Shown here: positions 1 to 9,253 of the stretch, in pieces
Layout of the letters: each line of letters opens with the position of its first letter
How positions within the stretch are numbered: the stretch's first letter is position 1
DNA from: a bacterium 210917-SL.2.15
GTDB taxonomy: Bacteria; Bacillota; Clostridia; Oscillospirales; Oscillospiraceae
Reading direction: 5' to 3'
Length of the DNA stretch: 64,000 bases
NCBI GenBank assembly: GCA_020555605.1
Contig: JAJCJC010000011.1
Span: 1-64,000, forward strand
Made by a program: the position numbers and the translations under genes
Notes under the pieces: model-generated
What the model was told of the DNA's origin: nothing
Databases searched by the model: none
Seen by the model: only the letters and a program-made list of their open reading frames with translations

Positions 1-54
1 CAATGCCATGGCCAGCGCCAACACCAGGGACAGAACCTTTTTCAGATTCTTCAT
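1..54 (-). CDS. Exported protein, N-terminal fragment cut by window edge
   Basis: Only the first 18 codons are inside the window. They read MKNLKKVLSLVLALAMAL: three lysines followed by a hydrophobic run, a typical Sec signal-peptide start. An AGGAGG ribosome binding site lies 10 to 15 bases upstream of the ATG (positions 68-73 on the plus strand as its complement). This exact style of leader is common on S-layer-homology and other cell-surface proteins of Clostridia, but the mature part is not visible, so no function can be assigned. Confidence 0.7.
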   Translation of the reverse strand, partial: MKNLKKVLSLVLALAMAL

Positions 55-183
55 GGTTCGGTAGTCCTCCTTTTTTGATCGTTTCGCTTCAAAAAGTGAT
101 TTGATTTGGTACAAACAGCCCGTTTTTCCTCCAAAATTCCGGCTTATAAATACCGCATAGCGCCTCTTTGATTTCAGCACAAA

Positions 184-222
184 ATCCCCGGAAAGGCCGC
201 TGTGATGCGGCTTTCCGGGGAT
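184..222. repeat. Long inverted repeat (hairpin) in the gap before carB
   Basis: Arms ATCCCCGGAAAG-CCGC and GCGG-CTTTCCGGGGAT surround a 6-base loop, giving a stem of about 16 pairs with one bulge. It lies between the divergent minus-strand exported protein and plus-strand carB. There is only a short T run on the minus side, so it is either a weak terminator or a leader structure of the exported protein. The 55-632 gap otherwise holds the GGTAGACA repeats and the carB promoter described separately; no gene is seen in it. Confidence 0.6.
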
Positions 223-247
223 TACAAAACTTATGGATTATCAATTT

Positions 248-353
248 GGTAGACATTTCGCCGACGGACACTTCCACTGCTCCCGTTTTACTCCTTCTGC
301 CTCAGCCACTTCCGCCCCCCATTCTGGTAGACATGCGGTAGACATGGTAGACA
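248..353. repeat. Four direct copies of GGTAGACA
   Basis: The octamer GGTAGACA occurs at 248-255, 326-333, 337-344 and 346-353, three of the four followed by T. The last three are spaced 11 and 9 bases start to start, close to one helical turn. All lie in the non-coding gap upstream of the carB promoter. The spacing suggests binding sites for a DNA-binding protein, but no such protein is identified. Confidence 0.5.
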
Positions 354-529
354 GAGACTGGAAGAAAACGGAATCCCTTATTCCTTTTGAACAAAAGTTG
401 AATTCTCCTGCCCCCACCTTGTACGCACCAGTTCTGTTCCCTTTTCTGCATGCACAAAAGCATCCTTCCTCTCTCCAAAAAACGACGGGAATCTTCTCAA
501 AACGACGAAAAAGTTTTCAGTTTCTGATA

Positions 530-559
530 TTGACAGAGAGTAAGACTGTGTGGTTAACT
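530..559 (+). promoter_or_regulatory. Probable sigma-A promoter of carB-dapF
   Basis: TTGACA (530-535) is followed after 18 bases by TTAACT (554-559). It is 74 bases from the carB start codon and is the best match in the gap. The minus-10 element is weak. Confidence 0.45.
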
Positions 560-632
560 TATTAAGATAAAGGTTTATTTACCGAGGTACTTCCTCGTCA
601 TCCATCACTTCTGATCTTGGAGGGAATCGTTT

Positions 633-3600
633 ATGCCACTGAATCCAAAGCTGAGAAAAGTTATGGTTATCGGTTCCGGCCCGATTATCATTGGACAGGC
701 CGCCGAATTTGACTACGCAGGTACTCAGGCCTGCCGCGCGCTGAAGGAAGAAGGCCTAGAGGTTGTTCTGGTCAATTCCAACCCCGCCACTATTATGACC
801 GACAATGCCATGGCCGACCATATTTATGTCGAACCGCTGACGCTGGAAACGGTCAAGCGTATCATCAAAAAAGAAAAGCCCGACAGTATCTTATCCACTC
901 TGGGGGGACAGACAGGTCTGACCCTTTCCATGCAGCTGGCCAAATCCGGCTTTTTGGAAGAAAACAATGTGATGCTGCTGGGTGCCGACCCTGATACTAT
1001 TGATAAGGCCGAAGACCGGCAGATGTTCAAAGACACTATGGAAGCCATTGGCCAGCCGGTGATCCCCTCGAAGGTAGTCAACACCCTGGAGGATGCTCTC
1101 GCCTTTGCTGAAGAAATCAGCTATCCCGTCATCGTGCGCCCTGCTTTCACCCTGGGCGGCAGCGGCGGCGGCATTTGCTACAACCGCGCAGACTTGGAGC
1201 GCATCGGCGAGGCCGGACTGCGCCTGAGTCCCATCACCCAGATTCTGGTGGAGCGCTGCATCGCCGGCTGGAAAGAAGTGGAATTTGAAGTCATGCGCGA
1301 CAGCCGCGGCAACGTGATCACTGTGTGCTCCATGGAAAACTTTGACCCTGTGGGCATCCACACCGGCGACTCCATTGTCATCGCCCCCACCGTCACCCTG
1401 GCGGACAAGGAATACCAGATGCTCCGTTCCGCCGCGTTGGACATCATCACCGCCATGGGCATCGAAGGCGGCTGCAACTGCCAGTTCGCCCTGAACCCCC
1501 ACAGCTTTGAATACGCTGTTATTGAGGTCAACCCCCGCGTCTCCCGCTCCTCTGCTCTGGCCTCCAAAGCCACGGGTTATCCCATCGCCCGCGTGGCCGC
1601 CAAGATCGCCATCGGTTATACACTGGATGAGATCCCCAACGCCGTTACCGGCAAAACGTTTGCCTGCTTTGAGCCCACGCTGGACTACGTCGTGGTCAAG
1701 CTCCCCAAGTGGCCCTTTGACAAATTTGTATACGCCAAGCGCACACTGGGTACCCAAATGAAAGCCACCGGCGAGGTGATGGCCATCGGCCAGAGCTTCG
1801 AGCAGGGCATTATGAAAGCTGTGCGCGGCGCTGCAATCTCTTTGGACTGCCTGCGCCAGGAAAAGCAGGCCGAACGCAGCAACGAAGAACTGCACCAGAA
1901 ACTTTACGATCAGGATGACGAGCGCCTGTTCGTCATTTTTGAAGCCCTGCGCCGCGGCGTTCCCTGCCAGGAAATCCATGAGATCACCAAAATCGATCTG
2001 TGGTTCCTCGAAAAGCTGCACCATTTGGTGGAACTGGAAACACAGATGGAAACCCAGCCGCTGACAGAGGAACTTTACCGCACCGCCAAAAAGTTTGGTT
2101 ATCCCGACAAGGTGATCGAGCGCATCTCCGGCCAACCCCTGCCCTGCCACATTCCCGCCGTGTTCAAAATGGTGGATACCTGCGGCGCGGAATTCAACGC
2201 CGAAACCCCCTATTTCTACAGTACCTACGATGAGGAAAACGAAGCCGCCGAATTTATCGCTGAGCGCAACGATCCCCGCAAGACCGTGATCGTGTTCGGC
2301 TCCGGTCCCATCCGCATCGGCCAGGGCATCGAATTCGACTATGCCTCGGTGCACTGCGTCTGGTCGCTGCGCGAAGCTGGGTTCCAGGTAGTCATCGTCA
2401 ACAACAACCCCGAAACGGTCTCCACAGACTTCAACACGGCAGACCGGCTGTACTTCGAGCCGCTGACCGGCGAGGACGTGATGAACGTCATCGAAACGGA
2501 AAAGCCCTACGGCGTCGTGGTGGCTTTCGGCGGACAAACCGCCATCAATCTGACCAAATTCCTGGAGAGCAACGGCGTACATATCATCGGTACCAGCGGC
2601 GATTCCATCGACATGGCCGAAGACCGCGAGCGTTTTGACGAATTGCTGGAAACACTGCACATCAAGCGCGCTGCCGGCCATACTGTCATGACCTGCGAAG
2701 AAGCACTGAAAGCGGCCAACGAAATCGGCTACCCCGTTCTGATGCGCCCCAGCTATGTGCTGGGCGGCCAGAACATGATTATCGCCTTCACCGACGACGA
2801 TATCCGCGAATATATGGACATCATCCTCAGCCACGAAATCGAGAATCCTGTGCTGATCGACAAGTACCTGATGGGTACTGAATTGGAAGTGGACGCTATC
2901 TGTGACGGCGAAGACATCCTGATCCCCGGCATTATGGAGCACATCGAGCGCGCCGGCGTCCATTCCGGCGACTCCATCGCCGTGTACCCCGCTTGGAACC
3001 TGGACGGCAAAACCACCGAAGATCTGATCGCCTACACCAAAAACCTGGCCCTGGGACTCAACACCCGCGGTCTGGTCAATATTCAGTATGTAGTGTATGA
3101 AAACATAATCTACGTTATCGAGGTCAATCCCCGCGCCTCCCGCACCATCCCTTACATCAGCAAAGTGACCGGCGTGCCCATGGTGGATCTGGCCACCCGC
3201 ACCATGCTGGGCGAAAAACTTCGCGACCTGGGCTACGGCACAGGACTGTACCGCACGCCTCCGTATGTGGCCTGCAAAGTGCCTGTGTTCTCCTTTGAGA
3301 AACTGACCAACGTGGACGTGGCCCTGGGGCCGGAAATGAAATCCACCGGCGAAGTGCTGGGTATCGGCAAAAATCTGGAAGAAGCCCTCTACAAGGGGCT
3401 GGTGGCCGCCGGATACAATATGAACAAGAAAGGCGGCGTCCTGTTCACCGTCCGCGACAGCGACAAACATGAAATCGTGGACGTAGCCCGCAAATACGAC
3501 GAACTGGGCTTTGACCTGTACGCCACGGAAGGTACGGCCCGGGCACTGGAAGCTGTGGGACTCACCGTGCATCACACTGCCAAGGTCAGCGACGGCGCGG

Positions 3601-4679
3601 AGGAAAATACGGTTTCTCTCATGGAAGAAGGCAAGATCAGCTACGTGATCTCCACCGACTCCAAGGGGCGCCTGCCTCAGCTGGACAGTGTAAAAATGCG
3701 CCGCAAGACCGTGGAACTGGGCATTCCCTGCCTGACCTCCCTGGACACCGCCAACGCTCTGGCTCGCTCACTCTTGAGCCGCTACAGCCAGGAAAGCACT
3801 GAGCTGGTAGACCTGAACCGCATGCGCAAAACGCCGCTGAAGCTTCACTTCACCAAAATGGAGGGCACCGGCAACGACTATATCTATTTTGACTGCATGC
3901 AGTATGAGATCCCCAGCCCCGAGTCCATCAGCGTGATCCTGTCCGACCGCCATTTCAGTATCGGTTCTGACGGCATCATCCTGATCCTGCCCTCCACCGT
4001 GGCCGACGCGAAAATGCGCATTTTCAATCGCGACGGAAGCGAGGGCAAGATGTGCGGCAACGGCATCCGGTGCGTAGCTAAATACCTCTACGAGCACAAC
4101 ATCGTGCGCAAGAGCCGCATGACTATCGAAACCCTCAGCGGCGTGCGCAGCCTGCATCTGTACATCCAGAATGAAACCGTGATTTCCGTCATGGTGAACA
4201 TGGGCAAAGCCATCCTGAATCCGGCCAATATTCCGGTCTCCATGGACGGCGAAACGGTCATCAACCGCCCGCTGGAAGTGCTGGGCAAATCCTGGTCCGT
4301 GACCTGCCTTTCCATGGGCAATCCCCACTGCGTGACTTTTATGGATAATGTTGATATTCTGGATATCGCCAAGGTCGGCCCCGCTTTCGAACTGCACAGC
4401 TGCTTCCCCGACCATGTGAACACTGAGTTTGTACAGGTCATCAACCGCGCCACGCTGAAAATGCGTGTATGGGAGCGCGGCAGCGGCGAAACTTGGGCCT
4501 GCGGCACCGGCGCCTGCGCCGCCGCCGTGGCCGCCGTATTGAACGGCTACTGTGAGCGCGACCGCGACATCGCCGTGCATCTCAAAGGCGGCACCGTTAT
4601 CATCCGTTACGACTCCGACGGTACCGTTCACATGACCGGCGACGCAAAAACCGTTTTCCAGGGCAGCGTGGAGCTGTAA
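633..4679 (+). CDS. carB-dapF: Carbamoyl-phosphate synthase large subunit fused to diaminopimelate epimerase
   Basis: Residues 1 to about 1065 are a complete CarB. The first ATP-grasp half carries GSGPIIIGQAAEFDYAG near residue 15, the second half repeats GSGPIRIGQGIEFDYA near residue 555, and an MGS-like allosteric domain covers roughly 930-1060. CarB makes carbamoyl phosphate from bicarbonate, ATP and glutamine-derived ammonia for pyrimidines and arginine. From about residue 1069 the same frame continues as a full-length DapF (about 280 residues), which interconverts LL- and meso-diaminopimelate for lysine and peptidoglycan. Both catalytic cysteines are present: C1141 in MCGNGIRC and C1290 in ACGTGACA. 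No stop, ribosome binding site or alternative ATG separates the parts; the linker is about ten residues. No carA is in the window. The start follows a TTGGAGGG ribosome binding site. A sequencing error that removed a stop is possible but would have to leave both domains perfectly in frame. Confidence 0.93.
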   Translation: MPLNPKLRKVMVIGSGPIIIGQAAEFDYAGTQACRALKEEGLEVVLVNSNPATIMTDNAMADHIYVEPLTLETVKRIIKKEKPDSILSTLGGQTGLTLSMQLAKSGFLEENNVMLLGADPDTIDKAEDRQMFKDTMEAIGQPVIPSKVVNTLEDALAFAEEISYPVIVRPAFTLGGSGGGICYNRADLERIGEAGLRLSPITQILVERCIAGWKEVEFEVMRDSRGNVITVCSMENFDPVGIHTGDSIVIAPTVTLADKEYQMLRSAALDIITAMGIEGGCNCQFALNPHSFEYAVIEVNPRVSRSSALASKATGYPIARVAAKIAIGYTLDEIPNAVTGKTFACFEPTLDYVVVKLPKWPFDKFVYAKRTLGTQMKATGEVMAIGQSFEQGIMKAVRGAAISLDCLRQEKQAERSNEELHQKLYDQDDERLFVIFEALRRGVPCQEIHEITKIDLWFLEKLHHLVELETQMETQPLTEELYRTAKKFGYPDKVIERISGQPLPCHIPAVFKMVDTCGAEFNAETPYFYSTYDEENEAAEFIAERNDPRKTVIVFGSGPIRIGQGIEFDYASVHCVWSLREAGFQVVIVNNNPETVSTDFNTADRLYFEPLTGEDVMNVIETEKPYGVVVAFGGQTAINLTKFLESNGVHIIGTSGDSIDMAEDRERFDELLETLHIKRAAGHTVMTCEEALKAANEIGYPVLMRPSYVLGGQNMIIAFTDDDIREYMDIILSHEIENPVLIDKYLMGTELEVDAICDGEDILIPGIMEHIERAGVHSGDSIAVYPAWNLDGKTTEDLIAYTKNLALGLNTRGLVNIQYVVYENIIYVIEVNPRASRTIPYISKVTGVPMVDLATRTMLGEKLRDLGYGTGLYRTPPYVACKVPVFSFEKLTNVDVALGPEMKSTGEVLGIGKNLEEALYKGLVAAGYNMNKKGGVLFTVRDSDKHEIVDVARKYDELGFDLYATEGTARALEAVGLTVHHTAKVSDGAEENTVSLMEEGKISYVISTDSKGRLPQLDSVKMRRKTVELGIPCLTSLDTANALARSLLSRYSQESTELVDLNRMRKTPLKLHFTKMEGTGNDYIYFDCMQYEIPSPESISVILSDRHFSIGSDGIILILPSTVADAKMRIFNRDGSEGKMCGNGIRCVAKYLYEHNIVRKSRMTIETLSGVRSLHLYIQNETVISVMVNMGKAILNPANIPVSMDGETVINRPLEVLGKSWSVTCLSMGNPHCVTFMDNVDILDIAKVGPAFELHSCFPDHVNTEFVQVINRATLKMRVWERGSGETWACGTGACAAAVAAVLNGYCERDRDIAVHLKGGTVIIRYDSDGTVHMTGDAKTVFQGSVEL

Positions 4680-4690
4680 AAAACAAGCGC

Positions 4691-4735
4691 AAAAAAGATC
4701 CGTGTCCGAATATAGCGGACACGGATCTTTTTCTA
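4691..4735. terminator. Bidirectional intrinsic terminator after carB-dapF
   Basis: AAAAAAGATCCGTGTCC pairs with GGACACGGATCTTTTT around a short loop. A and T tracts on both sides let it serve both the fusion gene (plus) and the convergent thiolase remnant (minus). Confidence 0.9.
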
Positions 4736-4763
4736 TTGGCAGTATTTCGCAGAATGTGCTTGT

Positions 4764-5111
4764 TTACACGATCTCCAGAACCGTCGCCATGGCGGGACCT
4801 CCGCCGACGCATAGGGACGCCACGCCGTAATGCTCGCCGCTGGCCAACATTTCGCTGATGCAGGCGGTGATAATGCGGGCGCCGGTCATGCCCACGGGAT
4901 GGCCCAGACCGATGCCGGAACCATTGCGGTTAACCTTATCCATGGACAGCTCATCGACATCCTCAGGCTTTACGCCGGCGCGCTCCATGGCGGCCTTAGC
5001 CACCGTGGTGCTCAGGTCTACCAGCGAAACATCCTTCAACCCGCCCAGAAAATCGCCAATCGCGGACCGCGCATACCCTACAATGACGATGTCTTTATCC
5101 TTCAGTTCCAT
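4764..5111 (-). pseudogene. Acetyl-CoA acetyltransferase (thiolase) with in-frame internal deletion
   Basis: The 115-residue frame is a thiolase with its middle missing. Residues 1-54 match the thiolase N-terminus (IVIVGYARSAIGDFLGG, then VKPEDVDEL). Residue 55 onward jumps straight to the C-terminal end (DKVNRNGSGIGLGHPVGM, then CVGGG). A normal thiolase is about 390 residues, so about 280 are lost, including the acyl-accepting cysteine near residue 89; the GHP histidine and the CxG cysteine remain. Without the nucleophile it cannot act as a thiolase. The frame, start codon and a plausible promoter (5169-5196) survive. I call it a pseudogene, but a translated remnant protein is possible. Confidence 0.85.
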
Positions 5112-5168
5112 ATGATTGCCTTCTTTTCTTTACCTAAAAATTTTATTTTTTTCAGACCGGTGGTTAAA

Positions 5169-5196
5169 ATTATAGCAAGTCATCACCTTTTTGCAA
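5169..5196 (-). promoter_or_regulatory. Promoter of the thiolase remnant
   Basis: On the minus strand TTGCAA (5191-5196) and a perfect TATAAT (5169-5174) are separated by 16 bases, about 60 bases before the thiolase start. Confidence 0.55.
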
Positions 5197-5588
5197 GATT
5201 CTATTGATCTTTTTCATCTTTTCTTCATTATCCACAACTTTTTCGCATTTTATTTGTTAATAATTTAACGTTAATCTTTTAACACTATTCAAATTTTCCT
5301 GCTGTTCTCTGCCGCGTTCTGCCTTTACCCCTTTGCTGCCCTGTGTTTTTTTCACTGTATCATATGCTCCTTTGCCTCGTCCAGCAAAACGTTCCCTTTT
5401 ACTGCAACTTCTCCCTTTTCCCCTACACCAGGGCCGGCCTTTTTGGTGCAAATACCTTTCTTTTTTGTTCCTTATGCAAACTTGATCTAATTTTTAACGT
5501 CAAATTTTTCACATGGTTATTTCTCTTTGAATATTTATGAATAATCTGTAAAAATGTCCAGTTTACCGCGAAAAACGCGTTTTTCCTT

Positions 5589-5617
5589 TTGCATATGGGG
5601 ATATGCTGTGGTATACT
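5589..5617 (+). promoter_or_regulatory. secA promoter
   Basis: TTGCAT (5589-5594) and TATACT (5612-5617) are separated by exactly 17 bases, some 50 bases before the secA start. Confidence 0.65.
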
Positions 5618-5665
5618 TCAAATGTTAACGTGTCTAAAAAATTCATTCCCGAAAGGAAGAAGAGC

Positions 5666-8407
5666 ATGGGACTTTTTGATAAAATTTTTGGTACCTACAG
5701 TGATCGCGAGCTGAAAGACATCAAGCCGATCGTAAATAAGATTTTGGAGCTGGAGGAACCGTACAGAGCCCTGAGCGATGAGGAACTGAAGGGCAAGACC
5801 GCACAGTTCAAGGAGCGTTACAAAGGCGGCGAAAGTCTGGACGCCCTGCTGCCCGAAGCCTTTGCCACTGTGCGCGAGGCCTCCGACCGCGTGCTGGGCA
5901 TGCGGCCCTACCCCGTGCAGCTCATCGGCGGTATCGTGCTCCACCAGGGGCGCATCGCCGAAATGAAAACCGGCGAAGGCAAGACCCTGGTGGCCACCCT
6001 GCCCGCCTACCTCAACGCCCTGACCGGCGAGGGCGTGCACATCGTCACCGTTAACGACTACCTGGCCAAGCGCGACAGCGAATGGATGGGCAAGGTGCAC
6101 CGCTTCCTGGGTCTCACGGTGGGTCTGATCATCCACGATATGGACAACCCCGCCCGCCGCGAAGCCTACGCCGCCGACATCACCTACGGCACCAACAACG
6201 AAATGGGCTTCGACTACCTGCGCGACAACATGGCCATTTATAAAAACGAGCTGGTGCAGCGGGGCCATTCTTTCGCCATCGTGGACGAGGTGGACTCCAT
6301 CCTGATCGACGAGGCCCGGACCCCCCTCATCATTTCCGGCATGAGCGAAAAATCCACCGCCATGTACAGCGCCGCGGACCAGTTCGTTTCCCGCCTGAAA
6401 AAACTGGTCGTCTCTTCCGTGGACACCAAAGAGGAAGAGGCTGCGGACATCGACGCCGACTATGTGGTGGACGAAAAGGCCAAAACCGCCACCCTCACCC
6501 TGCGCGGCATCCATAAGGCCGAGGAGTATTTCCATGTGGAAAACCTGGCCGACCCGGAAAACGCCGAGCTGTCGCACCACATCAACCAGGCCATCAAGGC
6601 CCACGGCGTCATGAAGCGCGATATCGACTATGTGGTCAAGGACAACGAGGTCATCATCGTGGACGAATTCACCGGCCGCCTGATGTTCGGCCGCCGCTAC
6701 AACGAGGGCCTGCACCAGGCCATCGAAGCCAAGGAGCGTGTGGAGATCGCCCACGAGTCCAAGACCCTGGCCACCATCACGTTCCAGAACTATTTCCGTC
6801 TGTACAATAAGCTCTCCGGTATGACCGGCACGGCCACCACCGAAAAGGACGAGTTCGCCACCATCTACAAACTGGACATCATCGAGATCCCCACCAACAA
6901 GCCCGTGGCCCGTATCGACAACCCCGATGTGGTGTATAAGACCGAAGCCGGCAAATACCGCGCCGTGGTGCGTCAGGCCAAGGAGTGCCACGAAAAAGGT
7001 CAACCCGTGCTGATCGGCACCGTGTCCATCGAAAAGAACGAGTTGCTCTCGGGCATGCTCAAGCGCGAGGGCATCCCCCACAACGTACTCAACGCCAAGA
7101 ACCACGAAAAAGAAGCAGAGATCATCGCCCAGGCCGGCAAGTTCGGCGCCGTCACCGTGGCCACCAACATGGCCGGCCGCGGTACCGATATCATGCTGGG
7201 CGGCAACGCCGAATACTTGGCCAAAAGCGAGCTGCGCAAAGCCGGCTACAGCGACGAGATCATCAACGAAGCCACCGGCTACGCCGACACGGACAACGAG
7301 GAGATCCTCGCCGCCCGCAAGCTCTTTGCCGAAGCCAACGACAAGTTCAAAGCTGAGATCGCCGAGGAGGCGGAAAAGGTGCGTGAGGCCGGCGGCCTGT
7401 ATATCATCGGCACCGAGCGGCACGATTCCCGCCGTATCGACAACCAGCTGCGCGGTCGTGCCGGCCGCCAGGGCGACCCCGGCGAGACCCGCTTCTATAT
7501 TTCCCTCGAGGATGATCTGATGCGCCTGTTCGGTTCCGAGCGGGTCATGGGCATGATGGAAACCCTGGGTGTGGACGAAGATACCCCCATTGAGCAGAAG
7601 GTGCTTTCCAACGCCATCGAGTCGGCCCAGAAGAAGATCGAATCCCGCAACTTCCAGACCCGTAAAAACACCCTCGAATTCGACGATGTGATGAACACCC
7701 AGCGCGCGCTGATCTATGAGCAGCGCAAGCAGGTGCTCGACGGCGACGATCTGCGCGAGAGCATGCAAAAACTGATTCACACCTCCATCGCCGACCATGT
7801 GGCTTCTGCCGCCGCCCACAGCGAATATGTGACTCGGGCAGTCTTTGCCGACATGTGCGCCCCCTACCTTGGCCTGTTTTTAAACAACGAGGACTTTTCC
7901 TTCACCGACCAGGAACTGGAGGGCATGAGCACCGACACTGTCACCACCATGCTCTTTGACAAAGCCGCCGCAGTATACGGCCAGCGCGAAGAAGAGTTCG
8001 GCTCCCCCATCATGCGGGAGTTGGAACGCGTGGTCATGCTGCGCGTAGTAGACGAATATTGGATGGAGCACATCAGCGCCATGGATGAGCTGCGCCGCGG
8101 CATCAACCTGCGCGCCTATGCTCAAGAAAAACCCACCGACGCTTATAAGCGCGAAGGATATGAAATGTTCAGTGAGATGATCGCCGCTATTCAGAGCGAA
8201 ACACTGCGGCGCATGTACCTCGTGCGCGTGAAGAAGGACGAGGAAATCAAGCGCGAGCGCGTGGCCCGGGAATCCGGCGAAAACGTGGGCGGCGATGACT
8301 CCCTGAAGAAAAAGCCCCGCACGGTGAAAAAGGTGGGCCGCAACGATCCCTGCCCCTGCGGCAGCGGTCTTAAGTATAAAAAGTGCTGCGGCCGCAACGA
8401 AAAGTAA
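5666..8407 (+). CDS. secA: Protein translocase ATPase SecA
   Basis: A 913-residue cytoplasmic motor that binds SecYEG and drives unfolded secretory proteins across the membrane. It starts [17 protein letters not shown]. Walker A (GEGKT) is near residue 105, the DEAD-like [13 protein letters not shown] near 205, NMAGRGTDI and the [11 protein letters not shown] helicase motif follow, and the C-terminus has the zinc-binding [13 protein letters not shown] used for SecB or lipid contact. A longer reading frame opens at 5603, but the ATG at 5666 matches the family start and follows a GAAAGGAAG site. Its stop overlaps the next gene (TAATG), so pgeF is probably co-translated. secG is at 20068 and secY is in the ribosomal operon. 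Confidence 0.97.
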   Translation: MGLFDKIFGTYSDRELKDIKPIVNKILELEEPYRALSDEELKGKTAQFKERYKGGESLDALLPEAFATVREASDRVLGMRPYPVQLIGGIVLHQGRIAEMKTGEGKTLVATLPAYLNALTGEGVHIVTVNDYLAKRDSEWMGKVHRFLGLTVGLIIHDMDNPARREAYAADITYGTNNEMGFDYLRDNMAIYKNELVQRGHSFAIVDEVDSILIDEARTPLIISGMSEKSTAMYSAADQFVSRLKKLVVSSVDTKEEEAADIDADYVVDEKAKTATLTLRGIHKAEEYFHVENLADPENAELSHHINQAIKAHGVMKRDIDYVVKDNEVIIVDEFTGRLMFGRRYNEGLHQAIEAKERVEIAHESKTLATITFQNYFRLYNKLSGMTGTATTEKDEFATIYKLDIIEIPTNKPVARIDNPDVVYKTEAGKYRAVVRQAKECHEKGQPVLIGTVSIEKNELLSGMLKREGIPHNVLNAKNHEKEAEIIAQAGKFGAVTVATNMAGRGTDIMLGGNAEYLAKSELRKAGYSDEIINEATGYADTDNEEILAARKLFAEANDKFKAEIAEEAEKVREAGGLYIIGTERHDSRRIDNQLRGRAGRQGDPGETRFYISLEDDLMRLFGSERVMGMMETLGVDEDTPIEQKVLSNAIESAQKKIESRNFQTRKNTLEFDDVMNTQRALIYEQRKQVLDGDDLRESMQKLIHTSIADHVASAAAHSEYVTRAVFADMCAPYLGLFLNNEDFSFTDQELEGMSTDTVTTMLFDKAAAVYGQREEEFGSPIMRELERVVMLRVVDEYWMEHISAMDELRRGINLRAYAQEKPTDAYKREGYEMFSEMIAAIQSETLRRMYLVRVKKDEEIKRERVARESGENVGGDDSLKKKPRTVKKVGRNDPCPCGSGLKYKKCCGRNEK

Positions 8408-9234
8408 TGCCTGCATTCACCACCCATGCTCTGGAAAACGGGCTGTTGTACCTGACTGCCTCCCCCCTCTGCGTCGGCGGCCTTGCCCACGGGTTTTCCA
8501 CCCGGCTGGGTGGCGTCAGCCGCGGCGTATTCGCCGCGCTGAACCTGGGGCTGCACCGGGGTGACGGCGAAGAAAATGTTCTGGAAAATTACCGCCGGTT
8601 CTGCGCCGCGCTCGGCGTAGAACCGGAACGCTGTGTACTGGCCAAACAGGTGCACCGAGATGATGTGAAAGTCGTCACCGCCCAGGACGCCGGCGCGGGT
8701 CTCCTGCGTCCTCAGGATTATGAAGCCGACGCTCTGGTGACCAACGTGCCCGGCCTGACGCTGACGATCTTTTCCGCCGATTGCATCCCCACCCTCTATT
8801 TCGACCCTGTGACGCGCTGCATCGGCGCAGCCCATGCGGGCTGGCGCGGCACCGCCTTGGGCATCGCCGCCAAAACCATTGCCGCCATGGAGCGCCTGTA
8901 CGGCGCCAAAACGGAAAACATCCGCGCCGCTATCGGTCCCGGTATTTCCCGGTGCTGTTTTGAAACGGACGCAGACGTGCCCGCGGCCATGCGCGGCGCT
9001 TTGGGCGCGGAAGCAGCGCCGTACCTGCAACGCGGTGCCCAAGGCGGAAAATGGCATGTCGATCTCAAAGCCATCAACCGGCACTGGATGCTGCGCGCGG
9101 GGCTTGCGCCAGAGCACATTGCCGTGAGCGGCGCATGCACCGCCTGCTGCACGGATCTGTACTGGTCGCACCGCCGCATGGGCGACGTACGAGGCAGCCA
9201 GGCCGCCATGATCTGTTTGGGGGAAGCACCGTGA
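8407..9234 (+). CDS. pgeF: Purine nucleosidase / peptidoglycan editing factor (YfiH/LACC1 family)
   Basis: A 275-residue member of the multi-copper-polyphenol-oxidoreductase (laccase-domain) family. Members act as zinc-dependent purine nucleoside phosphorylase/adenosine deaminases and, in E. coli, keep non-canonical muropeptides out of the cell wall. The sequence shows the family signatures KQVH, an SADC stretch, HAGWRGT with the metal-binding histidine, and a later CTACC. The start used is the ATG overlapping the secA stop (TAATG); an earlier in-frame ATG lies inside secA and has no ribosome binding site. The biochemical role in this organism is inferred from the family. Confidence 0.88.
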   Translation: MPAFTTHALENGLLYLTASPLCVGGLAHGFSTRLGGVSRGVFAALNLGLHRGDGEENVLENYRRFCAALGVEPERCVLAKQVHRDDVKVVTAQDAGAGLLRPQDYEADALVTNVPGLTLTIFSADCIPTLYFDPVTRCIGAAHAGWRGTALGIAAKTIAAMERLYGAKTENIRAAIGPGISRCCFETDADVPAAMRGALGAEAAPYLQRGAQGGKWHVDLKAINRHWMLRAGLAPEHIAVSGACTACCTDLYWSHRRMGDVRGSQAAMICLGEAP

Positions 9235-9253
9235 CAAAGGAGGCCGCACCACT

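Larger units (their letters stand above)
5112..5665. other. AT-rich intergenic region between thiolase remnant and secA
   Basis: About 550 bases without a supported gene. It holds the divergent promoters of the thiolase remnant and secA and a single perfect DnaA-box-like TTATCCACA at 5228-5236. No box cluster or origin-like structure was seen. Confidence 0.6.

Noticed and set aside
891..3575. Open frame of 894 codons on the minus strand inside carB
   Set aside because: It is antisense to a certain gene, its composition is the mirror of the GC-biased carB codons (His, Gly, Val, Phe-rich), and it has no domain or ribosome binding site. The same holds for the long antisense frames at 5618-7819, 13015-14769 and 30426-32120.
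5228..5236. Perfect DnaA-box-like TTATCCACA upstream of secA
   Set aside because: A single box without a cluster, AT-rich unwinding repeats or dnaA/dnaN nearby is not an origin.
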